From Hemibagrus wyckioides (taxonomy: Eukaryota; Chordata; Actinopteri; Siluriformes; Bagridae): a DNA stretch of 64,000 nt. The stretch is from NCBI RefSeq assembly GCF_019097595.1, contig NC_080720.1:20258352-20322351 (forward strand), in the 5' to 3' direction. Shown piece by piece: positions 12,201 through 27,200 of the stretch (positions are counted from its first letter, which is position 1; each line of letters starts with the position of its first letter). A model generated the notes under the pieces. That model made no database searches, was not told the DNA's origin, and saw only the letters and a program-made list of their open reading frames with translations. Both the position numbers and the translations under genes were made by a program.

Positions 12201-15200
12201 CTTGGAGGATGCACGAGAGATTTAGCCAGCATTCTGTTACATAAAGACAGTCAGTTACTGTTAACCTACAGTCTGGGACATTAAGAAATGCAGTGAAATA
12301 TGTACTTGATTAACATGTTTTAATGAAATGCATATTTTTTTTTACTGTTACTTAACAGTACTCTGTGACAGGAATCACACATCTACAATGAGACAACCCT
12401 ACCTAAGCAAGCAAAGACTTGCTCACAAGTAAACAGCCCTATGTCTTAAGAGTTACATTCTGACATTTCTGTCTAACAGTGGTCATTTATCAATTAGAGT
12501 AAACAGAACATAACAGAACAAGTACAGACTGAACTGTAAGTTAAATAATTGAGTAGCAGACCTTGTGATGAAGCATCCAATGAGTCACTTAAAAATCCAT
12601 TGCTTAAGTGCTAAAGGACTTCAAATTATGAAAATGTATGTGTACAGACAGGAAATAAAATGCTGAAGGCACTAGCAGCATTGCCATTTAAAAAGAAGAA
12701 GAAGATGATGAAAAAGAAGAAGCCCTTATTTGTTACAAATGCATTACAGCACAATTTAATTATTTTCTTTGCATAACCCAGCATGTTAGGAAGCTGGGGT
12801 CAGAGCACAGGGTCAGCTATTATACAGCATCTCTGGAACAGAGAGGGTTAAGAGTCCAACAGTGGCAGCATAAACCCCAGCATTCTGATCAGTAACCCAG
12901 AGACTTAATCACTGAGTCAGCCTTGAACATTCTAACTTTCCTCATTTTATTTATGAATGTAAACTCTTACCTTGGTGTGGTAGTTGGAGAACTCAGTTCT
13001 GGGTATTTGCTTGTACTGGTCCTGCGTGTCCTGTGGATCTGCTCTGCATTCTCCCCACAGCTCTCTCTCTGGTTTTCGCTCTTCAGAGAGTTGTTCTCCA
13101 GGTCCGCTTTGGCTTTGGCCCTTTCTTTCTCCTTCTCCCTGTCTGTCTGGTTAACAGGCCCAATGTTGCTTGTGCGATTGCCTGCCTTTATGCTACCTCC
13201 ATCCTTTCCTCTAGTAGGCATGGTAGCAGGTAAAGTAGGCATGGGCTTGAGGCTAAGGAGACTGGCATCAATGCTGCTGCTAACAGGACGAGAGGTGGTT
13301 CGGCCCGTTAAACTCATAGCGCTGGACTTCGCAGGACGAGGGAGACTTCGGTACTGAATGCTGCCACGGGCGTTTGGTGCAAGGAAGCCGTTCTCACCAT
13401 TGCTGGCATCCAGGCTGTTCTTTCGGCTTCCTCCTCCAGGCACAGGCTTGGTGGGGATGCCTGAAGACTTAGGAGTTTTGCCCACTGTGGCTGACCCACT
13501 AGAGATGGTGGCACCTCCTGCTGTCATTACAGTGGCTGTCCCGGTGGTCGGGGTTTTCCTGTAGCCGAAGCTGCCTGCAGTAGGTTTGACAAGGCCTGAA
13601 GGCGGTTTGCGGTGTTCCACACTGTCCCGACCTGCATCGGATCGGGAACGCTGCAGGCCTGAAGTCTTCAGTGACAACTTCTGTTTATCCACAACCTTAG
13701 TGTCTCCTTTTGGTGCTGCTAAGAGAGAATGAAACATCGTTATCACACTGGAGAAATTTTGGAACAAAAGCATAAGGGCTATTTAAAGAATGGGAAATTA
13801 CACACAATTAGATATTTTGTTTCATTATGTGTATAATAAGCACATAAAAAAGTGAAACTCTAAGTAAGTATACTACTAAATGACAAACCCCATCAGCATA
13901 CTTCACTTTTTATCTCAAGTTAGTTTATGTGTTCAGCATGGTTAAAATTTGCTCATTTGCATCTGGATCTACTTAATCTGACTCACTGCATATAGACAGA
14001 GAAGACAAGTAAGCACAAATCCATCTGTATTTACTTAAGACATAGTGTGATCAGATAGCATCTAAACTGTCACAAAGGACAACACATCAGCCAAATAACT
14101 CCTAAAAATGCGCTCTGCAAGTACTCCAAAACCGCACAGCCCAGGTGCAGTGCATCTCATATCACAATAAGAAGGCATACCTAGACTCGGCTGTCTTCTA
14201 ACAAGATAAGTGCCAGCAGGCAGGATATGACACAGTCTGCTTGCTATAAGTGTTTTAGCATGTACAGTGCCTAAAAGGAAGGTTGGATTAACATGTGTTA
14301 GCTAGTAAGTATTACCTGTACCTAAAAAGTCATTCCGTCCTATAAGGTAATCTTTGAACTGGGCATGTATACTGTGGTTTGAATCTGAACTGCCTGTGCG
14401 AAAGCCCCCAGAGGTTATTTGCTTGCAAAGACTCAAAAATATATACTTTGAGGTAAGGTAAGCTAGTTAACCAAGTAAGCTAGTTAAGTTTAGAAAAGCA
14501 TCGATTTTATGTATTCAGATACAAATATAAATTGTTTACTGTAGCTACTTGGCTCCGTTAATTCTGTGAACATGTGCTTCCAAACTCCAACTGTTAGAGA
14601 ATCTGTTTTCAATAAGAGCTTCACATTGTAGTAGACGCTTTCTGTGCTATTGATCCCTGCAACGGAGACTATAAGATGAGTATAAGGTTTATATCACAAT
14701 TTTAAATGGCCTAAGTGTCCCTATAAATAGAGAGTGAATATAGTCTATGTTGAATCAACCAATCCAATTATTAGGCTTGTATTTAAACAAAAATACAACT
14801 GATTAAATAACATGATCAAAATGATGTTGATTAACTGTGATGGACTGGTGTCCCATACAGGGTGTATTCCTGCCTCGTTTACGGGAAATGCCCCGTATCC
14901 ACTGCCACCCTGACAATAAAGCAATCCCACAATAAAGCAGTTACTGAAAGTGACCAAGAGTGAAGTTGATCAACATTTTTAACAAGGTCATTCCCGTTCC
15001 CATTTGCAGGGATCAAACAGATGGTGATGAATTCTTATACACCATCACGTAAAAACATTTCAGGAAAATAACCTAGCATCATAACACAAAACCGGTTCTG
15101 AACCTGATAAATGCTTAAAATGTTGTGAAGCATTGCAACTGTCCTTCAATTAACTGTGCTCAGTCTCTGACATTTAAATGTCATGTGAACCCCAAGATCC

Positions 15201-18200
15201 AGTACTGAAAGGTTACACAAAATGCCATTTCCAGGTAAAAGAAGAAGAACTAAATGCAATCACAGCCTCATTCATAGCAATTCAAACTTCTTTATTAAGC
15301 AAAGCTGCTGTCTAGACGTAAAGGCAGTACACAAAGTAAGGAATACTGGATTAAGATCTCTCCCCATCCTCCCAAAGGCTTCACGTTAATCAGATTCTGG
15401 CATCCATAACATAGTGACTCCCTGTATCTCCTGTGACAACACTGTGATATTTACTGAAGAGACATTATTCTAAGTTCAAGTCTACATCTGGTCTTCATTC
15501 AAAGAGCTTATGTTTGACAGCACTGGCTAGCAAGAAAAGCCATAATATTACCCATTAACACTTTTTTAGTGAGCCAGGGCATTTGAACACCAAAAAAGGT
15601 TTTATGTTTTGGATAAGAATGGAGCTATGAAGATACGGTAAAATAACACAGATAAGCCGCGGTGCTTTCCTGTCTGATTGTTAGTTGATATGCATTTTAC
15701 TGTACTTTGGATCACACAGCAGAAATCCTATCTCTATCAAGACAATGGGGGGGGGCTTTGATGTTGAGAAGGAATGCAACAATGGAGCAGGTGTGTGTGT
15801 GCGCATGCATTATTATGCACTTGTTATCAAAGAGGACTTGATTGTATCTTTTTGGATCATGTATATGTATAACTCCATATACCTGCAAAACAACTGGAAC
15901 TGTAGTAAGATAAAATGTATCACTCTTTCTCACCTGCCACTTTCAGCACACTTTGTGATGTGTGTGTGATGGGAGATGTGATGCCAATTGGAGGATTTTG
16001 GCCCTTTTTGAAGACGCCTGGTTGGCCCAGGCTCTGTGGCTTTTTCAGCTCTCGTCTTGCCGTCTTCTCTTGTGCAGCTCCCTCTGCTGGTTTGCTTTTT
16101 CTGTATTTGCTGGATGACTCTGTCTTCAGGCTGCCGGTATCATAGGCTCCACTGTCTGCTTTCTGCAAGGCCTTGTCCTCACTGTACCAAGCAAGACCGC
16201 TTTCCACCAGAGAGCGCTTTTCTGCATCTGTACGCAGCTGAAAAGACACACAATAATAAACACGCAATCATTTATTCATTCTGTATATTCAATATATTCC
16301 AGTCATTTCAAAGAATTCAATATATCCACTAGATGGCACTGAATGGCACTACTTTAAAGCTCTGGTTTAAAAAATATTTTTTAAATAAGAACTCTTAAAT
16401 ATGAAAATGACACATGTTGGTGTGGAAGCTATCTGCTCTGAGTAATGGAATTGGTTCAACTTGTCACATTACTACTTGTTTTACGTATCATATAGCAAGG
16501 AAGAGGTGGCATGAGATGGAACATTTTGCAGTCATGTAAAAACAGACTTTAATAGCACTGAACACTCTAATTAGCTTAACTTTGTGCTGTTAGTGTTTGC
16601 ACAGAGAGCAAGCTTCAAGTTTAGTGTTGTGTGCATAAAGAGTGCTTTAAGCGTCAATATACAATGACATTCTTGTGCTACAATTTGTATACTCCTAACC
16701 AGACACAGTGCAAAATGAGAAGTAGCTCTTGTGTAAAATAAGTAGCTAAAGTCAGCAAGTGAAATAATAGAAAACTATAACAGAAAACTAAGTGTAAATA
16801 ACGTGTGCAGTCATAAATTGTCACAGTGGAAGATGCTGCACATTCAGCTCTCTAAAATGTTAACATAATATAGCAAGTAATGTTTGCACATGTTACTGTA
16901 ACCTTTGCACATTCAGAACGTTACTACATGTAGCATAATTGCACATCATGCTATTAAATGTAGCATGTAACATACCGACATAACATGCTGTTACGTCTTC
17001 TTTTATCTTCTTATTTCAATTAGATTTTTTAATCTTGAATCAATAACAATATGGTGATATACTTAAGCAATGTAAGTGTGTGCAGTCGAAAAAAAAAGTG
17101 TTATAGTGGAAAGTACTACTCCAGTGTAAATGTCAGGGATGATGAGAAAGTGCAAAATGCCTAGTGCTGGCCTGCATGACTATCTTCTTGTATGCAACAT
17201 TTTGAAGGGTTTCCTTACAAATTGCCAAACATCCCAAATATCCATAAAGTACTGTTCGTCACCACTTTAATGTTGGTCAGCATGAATGAACCCAGATCCT
17301 ACCATTCTACAAAATATCATACACAAAATTGATGTATGGAAATTCGAAAGAATCACATGAAAGCAAGCCTGCAATTTCTAAGTCCCTCCCCCAAACAATC
17401 ACAACCAGCCCTGGGTCCAGCCCCAGGTATTCACACCATGTGTGAACATATATGAAAAGCACAGAAGATGCGATTGAATGAACATACCAGTAAAATCACT
17501 GGTATTGAAGTTATCCACTAATGTGTGGAAAATGCCACATCGTCTCCTACATTGGCTAAGCAATAAAGTAGCTTTATTGCTTACCCATGTGCTGTCTGTG
17601 GTATGATAATGATGAAACATGGCAAGATATTACATTTTCACGTAGGCTGTAATGGAAAACACAAATACAGCAGTCAAATGAATTAGGTGACTATTCAACC
17701 ATAATGACTTGAAGATAATAATATACTGTAAAATATATAAATGGCTCAGCCATATGCTAGTTCACTTGACATGCAAGCTTTCCTTCATGGAAAAGTCAGA
17801 TAGGAATGCTTCAAAGCTCTTCAAGCAAATGAGACCCTACACGTTATCTATGGGTCTGGAAGATGTATAATTGGCATTTATTGACCTGCCAGCACACGAG
17901 TGGTTGAAAAGCGCAGACCAATGTGAACATCATATGGTATAATAGGCATCAACATTAATGCCAAAATCTTTCTTAGCATTCCTTTCTTTTAGAATGTGTC
18001 ATAAAAGCTTGTATGAATCCATCATATGGTAATATCTCAAGCAGGCCACGTTACCATAGCAACCAACCCTGCAAGTCTATTAATGTGGCTTTATTTTTTC
18101 CTCAGCCCTTGCTGAGCCTGAATTTCAGCACTTGTTATATAATTTCAAGCATTATAGAGCAAAGAACTCAGTAAATGCTGCTTAGCATATATCTCAAGCC

Positions 18201-21200
18201 AGGAAGCAATTATACAATATGATTCAGATGCTCCGAATTCAAATGGAGGAAAGCAAAGCCAGGCTCTCATAAGGATCTGGCTTCTGCTTTACGTGATTTT
18301 TGGTTGTTATTTTTGGCGCCGGAGATCGGAAAAGACACAGGTCAAATGCAACAACTTTAAATACAGACACAAGAATTTTGAAATACAAACCATAACCTAA
18401 CACAGACGAGGGTTCCTATCCACACAGGTAACCGAGGCTACAATCTGACCCAGAGAATCCAATGTCAGTACACAACATAATACATTAAATTTGTTACTAA
18501 TGAATACCTTACAGTTAAAAAGGTCCTCCGTATTTACTATACAACATGGCATAAAATTAATCAATGGATGTAATTTGTTTTACTGTTACTGTTGTTCTTT
18601 CGGCTGCTCCCTGTTTGGGGTCACCACAACAGATCATTAGGTCCACATGTTTTAATTTGGCACAGGTTTTTTTTAACGTTGGATGCCCTTCCTGATGCAA
18701 CCCTCCCATTTTATTCGGGCTTGGGACCGGCACTAAGAGCTCTCTCTTCAGTGGTTGGGTTAGCACCCTGCCCGGGAATCGAATCCAGGCCGTGGCAATG
18801 AGAGAGCAGGAGCTGGCCGCTGGACCACCAGGAGGCTATGTACAGTAATACCTCACACATCCGCAAGGTTACGTTCCAGGACCCATCACGAATGACGAGG
18901 TTTCGCGGATGTTCGGTGGAGTCACTAAAAATGCTAATACTGTACTGTAAATGCTTATTTTTAGAGATTAAACCCTAAATATGACCCCAATCATGCTCCC
19001 AAAACACTTTAATTTCATTTAAAACTTAGCTTAATGCATTACCCTTAAAAAAGAAATAAATGTTTGACGTAAAAATAGAGTACAGTATTGCCTGTATAAA
19101 AACCATGGGAAAAATCACCGAGATCACTTATTCACAGAATATACGTGTGTGTTTAACCAAGCACAAGGGGCGGGGAGATGAACCGTGACATCATGCATAC
19201 AAAGCATCATAGCTACCAGCCAATCAGCAGCTAGGTAAAACTGTTAATGCTTAGTGATTAGCTACTTCCAACCCTTCCAGCCAATAGCGTGTCGTGATGG
19301 CTGTACTGTACGTACATGATATCGGCGACGTTCAATATCATTAAAATAACATTTATATTTTATTTATATTGATATTTTGTTGATTTTACTTTTATATTTA
19401 TATTAATTAATAAACTAAACTTTTCTTAATAATTTCGCATTAAAAAGCATGAAAATGTATAAATTGCCACGAAATTAGCCGTAAAATTTTTTGCAGGATT
19501 TCGTGGGTCTGCGAAAACTTTGCAGATGCAAATTAGGTACGCTACGCGAAGCCGCGAATCATGAGATGTGGATCTGCGAGGTGTTACTGTATTTTCTTAC
19601 ACTAATGACCAAAAAGTATTTCAACTGATCAAAACAGAAGTATATACTTTTTGCCTATAATTTATCACAACTTTTTCTAAACCTGTTCCTTCAAGCAATT
19701 ATGGAAGCTTGTGTAGGAGCAGTGCAAAGCATAAAATCATGCAGATGCAGGCCAGCAGTTAATTTTTACATCAGCCATCAAAATTTTTAAAAGTGATTTT
19801 GTGCTAGGTATTAAGTATTTCTATAAACGCTTATTTCTTGGGATTTTCCTGCACAACAGTATGATAATACACCACATCAAAAAGTAAAAGTTGTTTTATG
19901 AGATCACTGTTCCTCAGCAGTCTTTGCAGTCACTGGATCTGAATTCAGTAGAACACTTTGCGATGTGGTAGAACAAGAGATTCACAGCATGAAAGTACAC
20001 CTGAAAATCTGCAGGAACTGCCTGATGCAATCATGTCAACATGGACCAGAATCTCAAAGGACTGTTTCCAACATCTTGTGGAATCCATGGCATAAAGAAT
20101 TGAGATTCTTTTGAGAGCCATTATTAGTATCATTTTAATTATAAAGTGATGAGTGTGTGTATGTAGTGGTTACACATTACTGAATGATGCTGAATTTTTG
20201 AGACAAGGTGATATATTTCCTTGACATCATATTTCCAGGATATGTCAGAAAATATAGCTTTATTAAGGGTACCATTCAAACAGGAAGTACACAATGACTT
20301 CAAGAATATTTTTATTTTATCTACAAATGTATATTCTGTAAGGTTATTTCGTTAGATTTACAGACACACTGACTATTGTAACTGTATTGTATATTGTATT
20401 GTATATCATGGCACTGCCGAAAACAGAGAGTGAATAATTATCTCTAACAGTACCTTTTGCAATAATGCTAACTGCAAGGTAAATCAAAGTATAAAATTAA
20501 TGCACTTGTATAGATGACACAAATACATTATGGTTTCTATAGTTCGTTTTATTTTTTACATTATTATTCTAAAGTATGGATTCCAAAAAATGGATTAAAA
20601 ATGTGTGTTATTTTTGATACAGTTACGTTTTCTGTAAGGCGGTGCCTATTAAGGCAGTTCCTGGAAAATCCTGAGGACAGAGAGAGCTTTGTGGTTTCTC
20701 AGTGACATGACAGGCTGCATTTTTTTTATATCTTATTAACTTTAATCCAGTGAAAAAAAATGAGGGTTTTTTCTGGAAAGTACGTCTTCATAGCTATAGT
20801 TACATGCGCTAACAAGAACTAACTCGTTGGATATTTCCCAACATTAATAACATGCTAGTAATCTTAAGTCTCTCACACCCCTGCATAAACATGACTATGC
20901 GGTGGAGTAATTTCAGTTCCAGACTAATCCAGCCACAGAGCAAGCAAAGTGCTGTACAGGAGGTACTTCATACCCACTGCTATCAGACTGTATAACTCAT
21001 CTGATGTGTCTTATTTTATGGGCAGATAAGTTTGCTTTCCTATTAGAAGAAATATTTGCCAATAAAACAAGACTATGGCTTAAAATGAGTAACGATAACT
21101 GAGATTTTGGTTTATTGTAAGCTTATAGAAAAAAAAATCAGTAGATAAATTGGACGATAATGAAAGTATTTCCACTTGCTGAGAAGGATATTTTTGTAGT

Positions 21201-24200
21201 CAAATTTAAAAGAAGTAAATGAGGACTGGTGTAGAAGTTTGACTCTTGCAAATGTTGGGAGAAAACTTACCATGACAGAAGAGTTCCGTCGGGAGCCGAC
21301 TGGCGTAGTGGGTAATGAGTTCAGTGAGGAGCTCGCATTCAGATCTTCTGAGCTCAGATTATCGGAGCCATCACTCAAACCACTACTGATGGAGCTGCTC
21401 TCATCCCACCTGCAAACAGAGAGCAAGAGACAAAAAAATGAAGCTGATCAAGTTTTAACTGACAACAAATAGATCTTGTCTATCAGAGAACAGTAAGAAA
21501 GGTTGCTGGCCATTTGCTATCTCCGGTAAACAAATTTCAAAAGCATACAGAAGGTTAATATTACTTTGTAAAATCTCTGGAGGTCATAAATATTCTTAAA
21601 CAATCAGACATCTGTATATGACCAGACTGACAGACAGTCATGCTGTGCCCCCAGCTGCTCCTGAAGTGGCATGTGCAGCAGACAGGATGCAAAAGACAGA
21701 GAGCCCTTCCAATTCATTAGCAAAGTACATGCAACATGAATAATCACACAGTAAGTGAGGTTTCATGACATTGAGGTGGCTGTAAAAATCACTGGCTGTG
21801 AAAGGCAATGCTGCTCCACTGTCCTGTCTGGGTTTTCAGTCAGCAGGGTGTCCATGTGGTTTGAAAGAGGACAATCTGGCTGTTGCTAATCAGACTGGCA
21901 GGATTTACTCACTGCCCTGCATGGGAGTGGCATGATTCACACTGCATAATACCCAAAATCCACACACACCTGCATGTGAGCGTGCGCACACACACACACA
22001 CACACACACAACGCCTATCAATGCTGGCCTTTGCAATACTAATAATACAGACTGTATAAGTGAGCACACAACATAATCATAATATGCAATTGTTGTCTAT
22101 ATCATCCAGTCCTAAACATGACCATGCAATCACACCAACTGAGATGCCTTAAGAAATTGAAAATCTTGATACATATTTGTGATAGAAGCTGCAGTTATAT
22201 ATTTAATTATTCGGGGGAATACAGGAAGCAAAAATAATAAATGTACACTTCAAGTATCTTAATAAAAAAAAGTCTAATTAGACAACACTTGACATTATTC
22301 GTTAACATTCCATTTGTTTATATAGAAACTTCCTTACTTTTATGCCTGGGATTCTTTTCATTGTTTTCCAATTTAAAAACAGAGGAAAATATAACCATAA
22401 ATTTAGTTTTCCTTTATCTTTAATCAAATTAAACACCACAATCAGGTCCGAGGATTCTGGTAGCCTTCCTGATTTAAAAAAAAAAAAAAAAAAAAAGATT
22501 GCTTCATCTTATTTCACCCTTCCTTCATACCCTTATTATTTTGTGTTTGAAGACAATGCTGTATAAACTCACTCTCTCACTTCATTGTCATCAGCGTTCA
22601 ATCACAGCCTGTGAAAAGGCTCCCTTCCGTTGGTAAACATGAGTCCAACCAAATGACAATACTGCTAATTTGCATAACTGGAGTTTCTCAATAATCCTGT
22701 AGACAATGATGACATGCTGCTTCTTTGTTTGGAACTAGTTAGCTAGGTTTTCAATGTGTATGCAAATAACTCATAAGGCATATCCTACGTAATAAAACTG
22801 GCATCCTCGGATAAATCTGATGAGGTGAGAATTTGAGGAAATTTGATGAGGTGCAGACTTTCTAGAGGCTCAATGTTGGGTCCTCTTTTGTTCTCCCTCT
22901 ATACCCAATCTCTCAGTGAGGTAATATCCTCACATAGTTTTTATACCACTGCTATGCTGATCGCCCAAACCCATCCTCTTCTTTGTTCCTTCAGACAAGT
23001 TTCTGCACAGATCTCATGTTTGGCAAACATCTCATCATGATTTGCAGCTAATCAGCTGAATCTAAACCACAGCAAGACTGAGATGGTGTACATCCATGAA
23101 GATGGATCTCCAAATCATGATCTTGTGACCTCTCTAAACACTCAGGGTCACCTTCTGTCACCATCTGACACCTCATGCAACCTTCTTGATAACCAACTAC
23201 AATAATCTCCTGACATTCTGAACCTGACCATGCAGGTTTCTCCTTTAAACTATCATGAGGAGCAGGGCATTTCCCTCCACAGGGGGAACTCAGGTGCTTG
23301 TCAGTCCCTTTTCATTTTAAGAATGGACTATTGCAATTGGCTCCTGGTAGGTGGCTGTCTTCAAACAAAGACTAAAGACCTCACTCTTCACCAAGCACTT
23401 ATCTGGTCAAACATTTGTGAATGCTTTGACCATCACATACCCATATGTGGTTCTTCCCCAAACTGTTGCCACACAGTGTGAAGCACAAAATTGTCTAGAA
23501 TGTCATTGTATGCTACTGCATTAAAAATCCCTTTCACTGAAACTAAGAGGCTCAAACCTGTTCCAGAATGACAATGCCTCTGTGCACAAGTGAGGTCCAT
23601 GAAGACATGGTTTGCCAAAGTTTGGGGTGGAAGAACTCCAATGACCTGCCCTGACTTCAACCCCACTGAACACCTTTGGGATGAACTGGAACACTGACTG
23701 CACCTCAGACATCAGTGCCTGACCTCACTAATGCTCTTGTGGCTGAATGTGCATATATTCATAGATTTTGGAACAACACAAAATCTAGTGGAAAGATCTA
23801 ACAAAAGAGTTAAGAGACATATTTCATTTTAAGTCCTGTTTTTCTTTTAGTCCCTCGCCTATTGTACTAGGATGAGAATAAAGTGATTTTAATCACCTCA
23901 AAGTGGATACTCTGACACACAATGTTCAAGTAATGCTATGAGGCTGCCTGTACATGTTAATAATTTTTACAAAATGCAATATTCATGTTATAACTGTATA
24001 GACTTTGTCCATAATTACAACAGCACATCTGCAATAGCTTTGTAAAATGTCACTGAGCACAGGTGCAAAAATCTCATTGAGCCTCTACTGCAAGCATGCC
24101 TTATCTTTATTTCACCTAATCAATATTTCTGTTGTCTCATAAGAAATCCTCAAAAAAAATCAAACCAAATAAATCATTTCATTAAATCTATTACTGAAAT

Positions 24201-27200
24201 CAGATTCTAATGTTTATACAAATTATTGAACAACAACACACTGAACAGTGAACAACATAAGTTTTCCAATTCAGCCATCATTGTTATTTAAATGAAGTCA
24301 CTTTAAGTGCCCAATCTGTCACTGTAATTATGTTTGGCCCTGAGCAAGACATTACAAAACCTCACTAATAAAGAAGAACACAGTCTTCTTGTAATTCACA
24401 CTGAGCAAACATCTCAACCCTGCTGATTTATCAAAGCAGGTTAATATTTCATCCAGATATGCATTTAGTGGATGTGCTCTCAGTGTGTGCAGATCCATCT
24501 GCATGCTCATGAATTGTTTAAGAGTATTCTGCATGGGAGAATACTCTCCTTTTTTCTCCATTACATTTTTCATTCATTACTTTAAATGCCTCTGATTTGA
24601 ATTTGACATCTATAGTTAGCAATCAGCATTTCATGGGGATTGCAAAGCCCCCCCTGCAGAGCCCAAATTGCTCAGTGGTTACAGGCTAAGCACGGTCGTC
24701 ACCAATGGAAAAAGGGGAATTGGATGTGCCAAAGTGCTGGGGGAGGACAAAAACATCCTGGTGAATCTTGGAAGGCAGAGTTAAGAAGCAGGCAGTTACT
24801 GTTAATCACAGGTTGTGAGTGCCGGGGAGAGAATGGGCATGCTTAGACAGCTCTGTAGCTGTATGGCTCTCCAAAAGCCACAGTGTAAGAACAACCATCG
24901 TTTCTTATTCCCTTTCCACAGAGCTTTCCATTTGTAATCTTTCAAAATGCAAGAGTGGCACTTTAGAGCCATACACACTGTAAGACAATGTGTCAGCAAG
25001 ATTCACTACACATATGTAGGACAAAAGCAGAGGTCATATCAAAGGCAAAGACACCAATAGCTATTTGCTAACCTGGCCAACAACAGCAACAGAAAAAACA
25101 CATTTCCTCCATTGTGTGTTTCTTTTCAAAAGAATTTTAAACTTAATATAATATTAAACATTGTCAAGATGTTGACCTTAATACCAGTCTATTGCACCCA
25201 TTAATATGGGCCTGGAGTCAGAATGTAAACAGGTCATGCATATAGTTCTGGCAGAACTTGTAAAAGCAGGTCTGCTAAGCCCTGTCCACTTTACAACTGG
25301 GCTGTAAGACACAGCAGAAGATGACTTCTTACTTGCCACTTTGCAACAATCCTATAAATCTCACTTTGTCATTACACAGCTGTGAAACGCAGTGCCAGAT
25401 TTTCAGTGTTTGCCACAAGGCTACCACTTTACCACATACAGATTTGAAGGGAAACAGATGAGCAAGAGAACAACAAGGTCATGTAAGTCTGCTTTAAGTA
25501 GGAAAGAGGTTGCCTTTCCTGATTTATTCGACACTAGTTTTTGCAAATAAGAATGAGGTTAAGTCTAAATTGGTTAACATTGAGTGTATTATTATGATAA
25601 CAGTAAAAAGCTAGGTCAAGGTTAACAAATTGAAGGAGAAAGCATTTAGTCTCAGATTTTGACCACTAACAAAAATCTGATTTCCCTATAAGACTGGCTA
25701 TTCATCTGAGCACTGGAATATTCAGCCATTATCACTCAATTCAGGAAGCTTAAAAGAAATTGAGAAGTACAAATTTTAAATACTGAATTCAGTCTGCCGT
25801 AAGTCTACAAAGTGCTTAGAGAAAAATGCTCAACAGAGGGCTTAGGGGGCTGTCTGGTGATGTAGTGGCACTGTTTCTTTTAATGGGCTTTCGGGGTGCG
25901 TGAAGTAGTAACTCAGACTTTTCACTTTCAGCTAGTTGAGATGTATGTCTGTAAGATGAAGCAAAGACAGACAGAAAAGGAAAGTTAGTTGGTCAGCAGT
26001 AATTGTCCCCAAACTTGAAAAAGGGTGAAAATCTATCCATTGTTTTTGCTGGACTGGATCCAAGTTGGCTGGTTGAGTTATATGCTTGTTCTGTGACTTT
26101 AGAAAATGAGAAATGACTGAGTGGGGTGGCTGTTTGGGTTTGAAATATTGGCTAGAGGATGGGTGTAATTATTATAGTGTGTTGTACTCCTCCCAAGTTC
26201 AATATCCATGCCAAAAGCACCAGGGGCTTTGGGACAACTCCTACCTTTCATCCCACAAGCCAAATGTGAGTCAGTTTACACCCTCCTTTGACAAACATGA
26301 AGATCTAAACTTCAGAAAAAAAAATTATAACCCATTTCTAGAAGATTAGAACTACTCTAATTAGCGATGCACGTCCTACTTTAGCCTTCCCCTGACCTGC
26401 GATATTTTAAACATGAACTTGCCTAGCCATTATATTCCTCTCTGGTTTTCCTCAAACTAATCAAATCTGCTACGCTTCCTTCTTTGAAGTAAGCTAAAGT
26501 CCAAGCTGTAAAATATCTTTCTAAGACTCTAAAAAAGTACCTCATCTCCAATGATTAGTGCAGTAATGTAGTGGAAGTTTATGAGAACTCTCCAGGATGC
26601 GGTAACGGTTAACATTAGGATCAAAGAGACCCTAAACTACAGGGTGTCAACAAAATAATGGAAATGGTAGTGAATGAATCCCAATTAAGAACAGAACACA
26701 CCTGTTGATCTTATTCAAAAGGCAATATTTTCTAGTAAGAGCCTATGATTTTTGTCTCTATAAAACATCATAACACAGTGCTACCGAACTCTCGACCCTG
26801 AAGGTATGGAATAATTATCTATAAAAGCAGCTCTGATGGTGATGCTGGCTGTAATTTTATATAGTTACCACTAAATTAGAAATGTAATTTAATTATATGA
26901 ACGTGCCAGTTCTGATACGTTATCATTTCTACAGTAACATCTCATTCACAGAGACTTTTAAGGCAGATGTGCCACATAATCAAAGCGGAATAGTAAACAG
27001 ATTAAAGAAATGGGCTGCTGTTATAACACAGAAAAGTGTGTAATGATGGAAATGCTGACTTTTCTGTAAGTAAATATTCATCAACATTTACAGTAGATGT
27101 TTTGGGAGACAGTATTTTGCAATGTTCAGCAAGTTTTCCGCCATGGGAGAATCTTTAAAACGTCCATGTAACATGACAAACTGCTTTTTTGTTTTATCAA

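Larger units (their letters stand above)
16238..21270 (-). other. Intron 4 (between exons 4 and 5)
   Basis: Holds a cluster of three mobile sequences: SINE-like (18590), Tigger-like (18843) and Tc1 relic (19690). The remainder, including 16238-18589 and 20131-21270, shows nothing I can name. Confidence 0.8.

Noticed and set aside
12923..13357. Plus-strand 144-codon frame opposite exon 6
   Set aside because: It is the antisense shadow of a confirmed nav1 exon, with Leu/Ser/Phe-rich composition typical of reversed Ser/Lys-rich coding sequence.
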